Below are positions 42,406 to 49,733 of a stretch of 64,000 bases of DNA, in pieces (positions within the stretch are counted from its first letter, which is position 1; every line of letters starts with the position of its first letter). Below the pieces are notes generated by a model, which saw nothing but the letters and a program-made list of their open reading frames with translations, was not told the origin of the DNA and did no database searches. The translations under genes were made by a program, and so were the position numbers. The DNA is from Burkholderiales bacterium (GTDB lineage Bacteria; Pseudomonadota; Gammaproteobacteria; Burkholderiales; Burkholderiaceae_C). Location of the stretch: the NCBI GenBank assembly GCA_030603635.1, contig JAUVXK010000002.1, positions 21,155-85,154 of the forward strand, written 5' to 3'.

Positions 42406-43227
42406 ATGTTTCTGCGCCGATTATCCGATGTCACTCCTGCGCCTCGATGGTGGGCGGCGGTCAGCGTTGCCGTGCTGCTCACCGCTTGCGCCAGCAAGAC
42501 GCCCGACGACCCGACCGTCAACTGGAGCCCGAACCGGATTTACGCCGAAGCCATTGACGAACGCAACAGCGGGAACTTCGAGCGCGCCGTCACTCTGTTC
42601 GAGAAACTCGAAGGGCGCGCCGCCGGAACCCCCCTCGCCCAGCAGGCACAGCTTGAAAAAGCGTATGCCCACTACAAGGCTGGGGAGCAGGCACAGGCTA
42701 TCGGCACGCTGGACCGCTTCATCCGCCTGCATCCGGCCAGCCCGGCACTGGACTATGCCTTGTACCTCAAGGGCATCGTGAACTTCAACGACAACCTCGG
42801 ATTGTTCGGCTTCATCTCGCGGCAGGACCTCTCCGAACGCGACCAGAAGGCGGCCAGGGTGTCCTTCGAGGCGTTCCGGGAACTCGTCGAACGCTTCCCC
42901 GACTCCCGCTACGCGCCCGACGCCCGGCTGCGGATGACCTACATCATCAACTCGCTGGCGCAATCCGAGGTGCACGTGGCACGGTACTACTTCAACCGGG
43001 GCGCCTATGTCGCGGCACTCGGTCGCGCGCAGTCGGCTGTGACCGACTATCAGGGGGTACCTGCCGCCGAGGAAGCGCTCTACATCATGCTGCGCTCCTA
43101 TGAGGCACTGGGCATGAACGACCTGGCTGCCGACACCCGCCGCATCCTGGAAAGCAACTTCCCGCAAAGCCCTTTCCTCACCCGGGGGTTCCAGCGCGAT
43201 CGTGGCCCCTGGTGGAAACTGTGGTGA
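42406..43227 (+). CDS. bamD: Outer membrane protein assembly lipoprotein BamD
   Basis: 273 aa. A short signal peptide with lipobox LLTAC (Cys28) is followed by TPR repeats (IYAEAIDERNSGNFERAV, ARVSFEAFRELVERFPDSRY). BamD is the essential lipoprotein partner of BamA. ATG 42406 is preceded by AAAGG about 10 bases upstream; a GTG three codons earlier is possible. A single-gene unit ended by a strong terminator. bamA and bamB are also in this window. Confidence 0.95.
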   Translation: MFLRRLSDVTPAPRWWAAVSVAVLLTACASKTPDDPTVNWSPNRIYAEAIDERNSGNFERAVTLFEKLEGRAAGTPLAQQAQLEKAYAHYKAGEQAQAIGTLDRFIRLHPASPALDYALYLKGIVNFNDNLGLFGFISRQDLSERDQKAARVSFEAFRELVERFPDSRYAPDARLRMTYIINSLAQSEVHVARYYFNRGAYVAALGRAQSAVTDYQGVPAAEEALYIMLRSYEALGMNDLAADTRRILESNFPQSPFLTRGFQRDRGPWWKLW

Positions 43228-43251
43228 CACGGTCCTGAAGCACGCGACACC

Positions 43252-43290
43252 CCCATGAAAAAACCGGCACAAGGCCGGTTTTTTCATGGG
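43252..43290. terminator. Bidirectional terminator between bamD and rplI
   Basis: 39-base perfect palindrome: CCCATGAAAAAACCGGC and its complement around a 5-base loop. T-runs on both strands let it end bamD from the left and rplI from the right. Confidence 0.9.
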
Positions 43291-43332
43291 TACCACCAGC
43301 CAACCGAAAGGCCGGCGGTGACCTGTGGGGCA

Positions 43333-43785
43333 TCAGGCGGATTCGCCGAGCACCGAGACGTTCACGTCCACCACCACGTCGGTATGCAGACCGACCTGGA
43401 CGGTGTAGTCACCCACGTTCTTGAGCAGACCGTTGGGCATGCGAACCTGGGCCTTGGTCACGGCAAAACCCTGTTTCACCAGTTCGTCGGCGATGTCGTG
43501 GTTGGTCACGGAGCCGAACAGGCGGCCGTCCACGCCCGCCTTCTGGCTGAGCTTAATGGTGTAGCCGTTGAGCTTCTCGCCCAGGGCCTGGGCTTCGGCC
43601 AGCTTGGCGGCGGCGGCTTTTTCGAGCTCGGCGCGGCGAGCCTCGAATTCGGCCACGGCGGTCTGTGTGGCGCGACGGGCACGGCCGGTCGGAATCAGGA
43701 AGTTGCGGGCGTAGCCGTCCTTGACCTTGACGACATCGCCGAGGTTACCGAGGTTGACAACTTTGTCGAGCAGAATGATTTGCAT
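43333..43785 (-). CDS. rplI: 50S ribosomal protein L9
   Basis: 150 aa. The conserved N-terminal rRNA-binding domain begins [19 protein letters not shown] with the [11 protein letters not shown] motif, followed by the long connecting helix and the C-terminal domain. Last gene of the rpsF-priB-rpsR-rplI operon. Confidence 0.98.
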   Translation of the reverse strand: MQIILLDKVVNLGNLGDVVKVKDGYARNFLIPTGRARRATQTAVAEFEARRAELEKAAAAKLAEAQALGEKLNGYTIKLSQKAGVDGRLFGSVTNHDIADELVKQGFAVTKAQVRMPNGLLKNVGDYTVQVGLHTDVVVDVNVSVLGESA

Positions 43786-43803
43786 GGTATGTGCTCCTTC
43801 CGA

Positions 43804-44085
43804 TCAGACGCGGTGCTGGTCGGTGTAAGGCAACAGCGCCAGGAAGCGGGCACGCTTGATAGCGGTGGTCACCTGACGCTGATAGATGGCGCGGGTGCCG
43901 GTCAGGCGGGCGGGAATGATCTTGCCGTTTTCGGCGATGAAGTCGCGCAGGACGTCCACGTCCTTGTAGTCCACTTCTTCGACGCCTGCCACGGTGAAGC
44001 GGCAGAACTTCTTGCGCTTGAACAGCAGGGACTGGGTGTTGCGCTTGGGGCGCTTGTCTTTGTTGGTACGCTTGGGGGGAGCCAT
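43804..44085 (-). CDS. rpsR: 30S ribosomal protein S18
   Basis: 93 aa; the core [20 protein letters not shown] and [20 protein letters not shown] are typical S18 features. A basic N-terminal extension rich in Lys and Arg precedes the core. It lies 12 bases after priB and 18 bases before rplI. Confidence 0.98.
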   Translation of the reverse strand: MAPPKRTNKDKRPKRNTQSLLFKRKKFCRFTVAGVEEVDYKDVDVLRDFIAENGKIIPARLTGTRAIYQRQVTTAIKRARFLALLPYTDQHRV

Positions 44086-44097
44086 GGTGATGCTTCC

Positions 44098-44406
44098 TTA
44101 AATCGGCTTGAAATCTTGAATGTGGAACACGACGCCTTTTCCGTTCCGGGTGTTGGTGAGAAACCCTTGTGCTTCGAGATCGACTCCGAGCGGCTGACGG
44201 CCCAATGATTCGGCAATGGCGCCAAACCCGATGGCCTTGAGCTGCAGAGTGACCAGGCGAACCTGACCTGCCTCTTGCTGTGGGGACTGATGCCCCAGAA
44301 GCAGATCCATCACAGGTACCCCGGCCGGGGTATAACGCAGGGCCGCCCTTTCGAGCAACGATGCGGTGATGGTCAGGCGATTCGCCGAAGCGGTTTCCAC
44401 ACCCAC
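44098..44406 (-). CDS. priB: Primosomal replication protein N (PriB)
   Basis: 102 aa single-stranded-DNA-binding OB-fold protein that joins PriA in restarting stalled replication forks. It has NRLTITASLLERAALRYTPAG at the N-terminus and the VTLQLKAIGFGAIAESL strand region. The start appears to be GTG 44406 (GTG 44400 is an alternative). Its place between rpsF and rpsR is a hallmark of beta- and gammaproteobacteria. Confidence 0.93.
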   Translation of the reverse strand: MGVETASANRLTITASLLERAALRYTPAGVPVMDLLLGHQSPQQEAGQVRLVTLQLKAIGFGAIAESLGRQPLGVDLEAQGFLTNTRNGKGVVFHIQDFKPI

Positions 44407-44414
44407 GGGAACGC

Positions 44415-44780
44415 TTACGCCGTGGCCTCCTGCTGCTGGGCCTTGCGAGCTTCTTCGCGCTCGACGGCCTTCATCATCGAGGAAGGCGCGGTTTCGGCCT
44501 TCTTCTTCTGGATGGCCAGGTGGCGCAGCACGGCATCGTTGAAGCGGAAAGCGTGCTCAAGCTCGGCCATCACGGCCTGATCGGCCTCGATATTCAGGCA
44601 GAGGTAATGGGCCTTGGACAGCTTGTTGATCTGGTAGGCCAGCGGACGACGGCCCCAGTCTTCGACACGATGGATCTGACCGTTGCCGGCCGTGATCATG
44701 CCCTTGTAGCGTTCCAGCATGGCTGGAACCTGTTCACTCTGATCCGGATGGATCAGCATCACGATTTCGTAATGACGCAT
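44415..44780 (-). CDS. rpsF: 30S ribosomal protein S6
   Basis: 121 aa. It begins [21 protein letters not shown] with [16 protein letters not shown] in the core and a Lys/Glu/Ala-rich tail. The ATG at 44780 has AAGGAG 5 bases upstream, which fixes the start. First gene of the rpsF-priB-rpsR-rplI operon. Confidence 0.98.
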   Translation of the reverse strand: MRHYEIVMLIHPDQSEQVPAMLERYKGMITAGNGQIHRVEDWGRRPLAYQINKLSKAHYLCLNIEADQAVMAELEHAFRFNDAVLRHLAIQKKKAETAPSSMMKAVEREEARKAQQQEATA

Positions 44781-44801
44781 GCAGACTCCTTGTGGATGAA
44801 A

Positions 44802-44830
44802 GCCGCCCCCGGCGTCAACTGGGGTGCGGC
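44802..44830 (-). promoter_or_regulatory. Hairpin in the rpsF leader, possible S6:S18 control site
   Basis: On the minus strand GCCGC-A-CCCC pairs with GGGG-GCGGC around a 10-base loop, within the rpsF 5' untranslated region. Many bacteria have an rpsF leader hairpin bound by the S6:S18 complex that represses translation; a CCG trinucleotide is present at the loop edge as in that motif, but the match is by eye only. Confidence 0.4.
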
Positions 44831-44844
44831 AAGGTAAGCCAATC

Positions 44845-44874
44845 ATTATAGCCCTGCGCTCACTCCCTGGTCAA
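44845..44874 (-). promoter_or_regulatory. rpsF: Promoter of the rpsF operon
   Basis: On the minus strand TTGACC (44874-44869), 18 bases, then TATAAT (44850-44845): a near-consensus sigma-70 promoter. The leader to rpsF is about 60 bases. The -35 overlaps the stop codon of the upstream symporter gene. Confidence 0.72.
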
Positions 44875-47012
44875 GAGCGATCCCCGCCCGTCGCACTTGG
44901 GGCTGCCTCCCTCCGCCCGGACGAGGTACGGCTGCCACCACGAACGTACTCGACAAGCGCCTGTACATGAGCCGGGGGGCGTGGGGTGAGCAGACTGACC
45001 AGCACCATCACGGCAAACCCCACGGGCACCCCGAACACGCCGGCCGAAACCGGCTGTATGCCCCACCACAGATCGACCGGGGCAGTGACCCCGAATGCCG
45101 AGCGCAGCCAGGGCTGGTTGACAACCATGTAGTAGAACGTGACGCCAAGACCACTGACCATGCCCGCGACGGCCGCCACTCCAGTGGTTCGCTTCCAGAA
45201 GATGCCCAATACCAGGGCCGGGAAGAATGCAGCCGCCGCGATGGAAAAAGCCGATGAGACCAGGAAAAGGATGTCCGCAGGCTTCTGAGCGGCCACGTAG
45301 GCGGCGGCCAGAGCCACCACGAGCAAAAGCACCTTCGAGATCGTGACCCGTCTCGCCGTGGCGGCATGGGGATCGATCATCTTGTAGTACAGGTCATGGC
45401 TGAGCGCATTGGCGATCGTCAACAGCAGTCCATCGGCCGTGGACAAGGCCGCAGCGAGCCCGCCTGCCGCGACCAAGCCGGCAATCACGTAGGGCAGCCC
45501 GGCAATCTCGGCGGTGGCCAGAACGATGATGTCCGCACCGATGGAGATCTCGTTGAGCTGCAGAATGCCGTCTCGGTTGACATCCTGCACCCGCAGCAGG
45601 TCGGCATCGACACGGCTCCAGGCCGCCACCCAGGCCGGCAACTGGTCGAAAGGGGTGCCGACGAGCACGTTGAAGACTTCGAACTTGACCAGCACCGCCA
45701 GGGCCGGTGCGGTGAAGTAGAGCAGGCTGATGAACAGGAGCGACCAGGTCACCGACTGCCTCGCCTGGCGCACATCGGGCACGGTGTAGTACCGCATCAG
45801 GATATGGGGCAGTGCAGCAGTGCCCAGCATGAGGCAGAACACCAATGCCAGGAAGTTGCGCCGGGATTCGGTGAAGACCTGGCGCTCATCCGGACTGCCA
45901 CCGGGATCTCCCGCGAAGGGCTGGGCATGGGGCAGCATCCCATTGAGCGGTTTCGATTTGGCCTGGGCCTCCGCGAGCTGACGCGTCCAGAGCTCGCGTG
46001 CACTGCCCTCGTCGCGCGGCATGCGCGACAGTGCCTTTTCCGCTTCGGCAATCTCGGAGGCCATGCCGTTGAAGTCGCGCAAGGTGTCGAGATGCTGTTC
46101 GGCCATTTGGCGGTCGTGCAACAGCGCAGTGCCGGGATCCTGCAACTTGTCCTCCAGGATGCCTGCCTGGTGCAGGTAGATCATGCGCACCTGAATCTCG
46201 GCCTCGTCCTCAGTCAGTTCGCGCTCGCGCTCGGTGATTTTCTGGAGTTGCTGGCCGTAGATCAGTTGCGGAATGGGAAAGTCGGTCTGCTTGATCGACA
46301 ACCAGACCACCGGCAGCATGTAGGCGATGATGAGGACGATGTACTGCGCCACCTGGGTCCACGTCACGGCACGCATGCCCCCGAGGAAGGAACACACCAG
46401 GATGCCGCCCAGCCCCAGGAACACGCCGACTTCGAACGCCACGCCAGTGAGCCGGGAGGTGATCAGCCCCACCCCATAGATCTGGGCGACCACGTAGATG
46501 AACGAGCACAGGATGGCAGCACCGATGCCCAGCAGCCGTGGCCAGTGCCCGCCGTAACGCTCGCCCAGGAAGTCGGGGATGGTGAACTGGCCGAAACGCC
46601 GCAGATACGGTGCGAGCAGCAGCGCGACCAGGCAATAGCCGCCGGTCCAGCCCAGCACGTAAGCCAGCCCGCTGTAGCCCTGTACATAGAGCGTACCCGC
46701 CAACCCGATGAACGAGGCGGCCGACATCCAGTCGGCCCCGGTGGCCATGCCGTTGTACACCGCCGGCACCCGCCGCCCTGCCACGTAGTACTCGACCGGG
46801 TCGATGGTGCGGCTCATGATGCCGATCGCGGCATAGACCCCGATGGTGGCGAGCAGGAAGATCATCCCGATCCACTCGCGTGGCAGGCCGAGCTGCTCCA
46901 GCAGGGCCAGCACACCGACGAACAGGAAAAACGCACCGGTGAACCAGAAGTACACCCGGTCCAGCTGGCGCCGGAAGACCTGCTGGGTGCGCGGGGTCAT
47001 GTCATGGGCCAT
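44871..47012 (-). CDS. Sodium:solute symporter, large VC_2705-type subfamily
   Basis: 713 aa SSS-family (SLC5-like) transporter with about 13 membrane segments; probably a cation-coupled carboxylate (acetate-type) carrier. Core motifs match ActP-like proteins (GMATGADWMSAASFIGLAG, AAGGLAAALSTADGLLLTI). Two features stand out: a hydrophilic, charged, helix-prone insert at about residues 245-380, and an EF-hand-like loop at 477-488 (DVNRDGILQLNE). The start has GAGGAG 6 bases upstream and overlaps the DUF4212 gene by 11 bases. The substrate is inferred. Confidence 0.85.
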   Translation of the reverse strand: MAHDMTPRTQQVFRRQLDRVYFWFTGAFFLFVGVLALLEQLGLPREWIGMIFLLATIGVYAAIGIMSRTIDPVEYYVAGRRVPAVYNGMATGADWMSAASFIGLAGTLYVQGYSGLAYVLGWTGGYCLVALLLAPYLRRFGQFTIPDFLGERYGGHWPRLLGIGAAILCSFIYVVAQIYGVGLITSRLTGVAFEVGVFLGLGGILVCSFLGGMRAVTWTQVAQYIVLIIAYMLPVVWLSIKQTDFPIPQLIYGQQLQKITERERELTEDEAEIQVRMIYLHQAGILEDKLQDPGTALLHDRQMAEQHLDTLRDFNGMASEIAEAEKALSRMPRDEGSARELWTRQLAEAQAKSKPLNGMLPHAQPFAGDPGGSPDERQVFTESRRNFLALVFCLMLGTAALPHILMRYYTVPDVRQARQSVTWSLLFISLLYFTAPALAVLVKFEVFNVLVGTPFDQLPAWVAAWSRVDADLLRVQDVNRDGILQLNEISIGADIIVLATAEIAGLPYVIAGLVAAGGLAAALSTADGLLLTIANALSHDLYYKMIDPHAATARRVTISKVLLLVVALAAAYVAAQKPADILFLVSSAFSIAAAAFFPALVLGIFWKRTTGVAAVAGMVSGLGVTFYYMVVNQPWLRSAFGVTAPVDLWWGIQPVSAGVFGVPVGFAVMVLVSLLTPRPPAHVQALVEYVRGGSRTSSGRREAAPSATGGDRS

Positions 47013-47277
47013 GGTGCTCCTCGGTGTCCGGGGGGTCGACCACGCCGTAGCGCGCGTCCAGCCGGTTCACGTACCAGGCGTAGACCGCGATGATGAGCCC
47101 GTACACGATCAGGCCGCCCTGTGCCGCGACCCAGTAGCTGAAGGGCCAGCCGAAGAAGGCGAAATCGAGGTCGCGGGCGAAATAACTGATCACGAAGGAC
47201 ACCACGAACCAGACCAGCAGCAAGCCTGCCGTGATCGTCTGGACCCGGCGCCAGTACCTGCGTGGGTCGCCCTTCAT
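47002..47277 (-). CDS. DUF4212 small subunit of sodium:solute symporter
   Basis: 91 aa with two membrane segments and the family core VWFVVSFVISYFARDLDFAFFGWPFSYWVAAQG, quoted here only in part as FGWPFSYWVAAQG. DUF4212 proteins are encoded directly before SSS transporters and are thought to be their small partner subunit. It overlaps the symporter gene by 11 bases and the upstream TPR gene by 4 (ATGA). Confidence 0.88.
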   Translation of the reverse strand: MKGDPRRYWRRVQTITAGLLLVWFVVSFVISYFARDLDFAFFGWPFSYWVAAQGGLIVYGLIIAVYAWYVNRLDARYGVVDPPDTEEHHGP

Positions 47278-47867
47278 GCGCCCTCCTCTGGGGCGTGGGT
47301 ACCCAGGTAGGTGGCAGAGAGCCGGGCTGCAACGCGGGGTTCGAATCCCTGCAAATGCCGCACCAGTTCATGCAGCCGGTCCGTTTGGCCGAGGGCGGCA
47401 TGGATGTGCGCCATTTCCACATAGGCGTCCGGGCTCCAGGGCTGGAGTTCGGTGTTGTGCTTCAGGGCCACCAAGGCTTCGTCGGGACGACCCAGCCGCC
47501 ACAGGCAGCGCCCCATGCCATACCAGGCCCGATCCAACCCCGGGGATCGCGCCACGGCGGCCTGGAACGCTTGCAAGGCATCGCCATGGCACTGCTGTGC
47601 CTCCAGCAGGAAGCCGAGGTTGTACAGGGCATCGGCCCGCTCCGGCATGAGGGCGACGAGCCGGCGTTGCCAGGCCAGGGCACCGAGCTTGCGGCCCGAC
47701 TGGGCTCGCAGAAAGGCCAGGGCACCCAGGACACGGGCATCATGGGGAGACAGACGTGCCAGACGCCACCAGCAACCCACACTGGACGCCCTCATTCCCA
47801 ACAGCGTGGAAGCCTGGGCCAGCAGGAGCCAGCCCATGCGCCGTCCTCTCAGGGACCAGGCCGTCAT
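47274..47867 (-). CDS. Tetratricopeptide repeat protein of the symporter operon
   Basis: 197 aa. At least three TPR-like repeats are visible (ADALYNLGFLLEAQQCHGDA, DRAWYGMGRCLWRLGRPDEA, DAYVEMAHIHAALGQTDRL). The N-terminus is basic with a weakly hydrophobic stretch and no clear signal peptide. Its start and stop both overlap neighbours by ATGA, so it is translated with the membrane protein before it and DUF4212 after it. Function unknown; perhaps a scaffold for the transporter. Confidence 0.75.
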   Translation of the reverse strand: MTAWSLRGRRMGWLLLAQASTLLGMRASSVGCWWRLARLSPHDARVLGALAFLRAQSGRKLGALAWQRRLVALMPERADALYNLGFLLEAQQCHGDALQAFQAAVARSPGLDRAWYGMGRCLWRLGRPDEALVALKHNTELQPWSPDAYVEMAHIHAALGQTDRLHELVRHLQGFEPRVAARLSATYLGTHAPEEGA

Positions 47868-48172
47868 CGGCACGACTCCATGCCCAGATCGAGGCACAAG
47901 CCGATTTTGCCGAACAGTGCGGCCAGCCACACCAGCAGCAGCAGGCAGAACGCGACCAGCGGCCAATGCGCTCGCGGCACCCTACGCGGCGTGACCCACG
48001 AGGCCACCACGACGAAGGGGCGCACCAGCGTGTCGAGCAACCACATAAAGGGGTTGCCCTGCCCGGCATTCGGTGCCAGACGCCGCAACCATGCGGACAG
48101 CACCCAGCGGCCCAGCAAGGCAAGCAGCGCGATCTCAGCGATCAGTTTGGTGGCGGTGACGAACAAGAACAT
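47864..48172 (-). CDS. Small membrane protein, function unknown
   Basis: 102 aa. It has a hydrophobic segment at residues 1-22 (MFLFVTATKLIAEIALLALLG) and further ones near the middle and C-terminus (LVAFCLLLLVWLAALFGKIG), with a conserved-looking GNPFMWLLDTLVRPFVVVAS loop faintly like YggT proteins. I do not recognise the family. It heads the TPR-DUF4212-symporter unit and is coupled to it by ATGA overlap. The start at 48172 is chosen because it opens the first membrane segment. Confidence 0.6.
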   Translation of the reverse strand: MFLFVTATKLIAEIALLALLGRWVLSAWLRRLAPNAGQGNPFMWLLDTLVRPFVVVASWVTPRRVPRAHWPLVAFCLLLLVWLAALFGKIGLCLDLGMESCR

Positions 48173-48258
48173 GACAGACCTGTACCCGTAGCTTAACAAG
48201 CACGATGCCGTTGCCGCGTGCGTGTACCATGTCCCCATCCAGGGCCCCCACCACGACC

Positions 48259-49716
48259 ATGCCTGACCAGCCGCAACCCCGCAGTGCCGACAACTACGTC
48301 AACCTGATCACGACCCCCGTGAAGGCCTTGCTCAAGCGGCCTGCGGTGTCCCTGCCCCCCAGCACGCCGATCATCGAGGCGGCACAGATCATGCGGGACC
48401 AGCGCGTCTCCTCGGTGCTCATCGTGCAGGATGGCGTGCTGTTCGGCCTCATCACGGACCGCGACCTGCGCAACCGGGTGGTTGCGGCAGGCATGGACAC
48501 GCAGCGGCCGATCATGGAGATCGCCACGTTGGCGCCCATGACCATCGACATCCACCGCCACGCATTCGACGCCCTCCTGATGATGGCCCGGCACAACATC
48601 CACCACGTGCCCGTCATGCAGGGAACCGATGTGGCCGGCATGATCACCAGCACCGACCTGACCGAGCAGCAAAGCAACTCGGCGGTGTACCTGGCCGGCG
48701 CGATCTACAAACAGACTTCCGTGGCCGGACTGGTCGAAGCCAGCACCCGCATCAAGCGGTTGCAGCAGAACCTTGCCGCTGCCGAAGCCAGCGCCTACAG
48801 CACCGGGCATATCGTGTCCGCCATCACCGACGCCCTGACGTCGCGCCTGCTGCAGCTCGGAGAACTGGAGTTCGGTCCGCCACCGGTGGACTACGCCTGG
48901 GTGGCTGCTGGCTCGCAAGGGCGCAACGAGCAGACCGCGAAGTCCGATCAGGACAACTGCATGATCATCGACGATGCCTATGACGAGCAGGCCCATGGTG
49001 ACTACTTCCGGCAGCTCTCGCGCTTCGTGTGTGACGGCCTCAACGAATGCGGCTATGTGTACTGCCCCGGTGAAATGATGGCCATGACGGACGAGTGGCG
49101 CCAGCCGCTGCGCAAATGGCGTCAGTACTTTCACCGCTGGATCGATCAGCCCGAGCCCAAGTCGCTGATGCTGACCTGCGTGTTTTTCGACCAACGCTTC
49201 GTGTACGGCAAGCAGGAACTGCTCGACAGCCTGCGTGCCGAGGTACTGGAACGCACCCGCACGCAGCGTCTGTTCCTCGCCTTCATGGTGGGCAATGCCC
49301 TGACCCACCAGCCGCCACTGAACTGGTGGGGCAGCCTCTCGCTCATCCGGGGAGGCGAACACACCGGCACCATCGACCTCAAGCACACGGGCATCGTCCC
49401 CATCATCGATCTGGCGCGGGTGTACGCCCTGGCTGGAGGCTGCGCGGCGGTCAACACGCGGGAACGACTGGAAAATGCGGCCGCCAGCGGGGAGATCACC
49501 GAACAGCGCGTGCGCGACCTGCTCGACGCGCTGGAATACCTGAGCACGCTGCGCATACAGCACCAGGCCCGGCGGATGTCGGATGGTCACGCCGCCGACA
49601 ACTACCTGCGGCCCAGCGAGCTGTCGAATTTCGAGCGCGGACACCTTAAGGAAGCGTTCGCGGTGGTCAAGAGCCTGCAAGGGGTTCTGGCCAACCGCTA
49701 CCCGATGAGTCGCTGA
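48259..49716 (+). CDS. CBS-pair protein with DUF294 nucleotidyltransferase-like domain
   Basis: 485 aa, probably cytosolic. Two CBS domains (about 15-140) are followed by a DUF294 nucleotidyltransferase-like domain with the intact motif GSQGRNEQTAKSDQD at 218-232 (acidic E224, D230, D232) and the DUF294_C helical domain to the end. Many relatives also carry an N-terminal cyclic-nucleotide-binding domain; this one does not. CBS pairs usually bind adenine nucleotides, so it may sense energy state; the transfer reaction is unknown. Upstream starts at 48229 and 48205 exist. It is divergent from the symporter operon and convergent with the exonuclease gene. Confidence 0.82.
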   Translation: MPDQPQPRSADNYVNLITTPVKALLKRPAVSLPPSTPIIEAAQIMRDQRVSSVLIVQDGVLFGLITDRDLRNRVVAAGMDTQRPIMEIATLAPMTIDIHRHAFDALLMMARHNIHHVPVMQGTDVAGMITSTDLTEQQSNSAVYLAGAIYKQTSVAGLVEASTRIKRLQQNLAAAEASAYSTGHIVSAITDALTSRLLQLGELEFGPPPVDYAWVAAGSQGRNEQTAKSDQDNCMIIDDAYDEQAHGDYFRQLSRFVCDGLNECGYVYCPGEMMAMTDEWRQPLRKWRQYFHRWIDQPEPKSLMLTCVFFDQRFVYGKQELLDSLRAEVLERTRTQRLFLAFMVGNALTHQPPLNWWGSLSLIRGGEHTGTIDLKHTGIVPIIDLARVYALAGGCAAVNTRERLENAAASGEITEQRVRDLLDALEYLSTLRIQHQARRMSDGHAADNYLRPSELSNFERGHLKEAFAVVKSLQGVLANRYPMSR

Positions 49717-49733
49717 AGCGGCAGACACGACCA

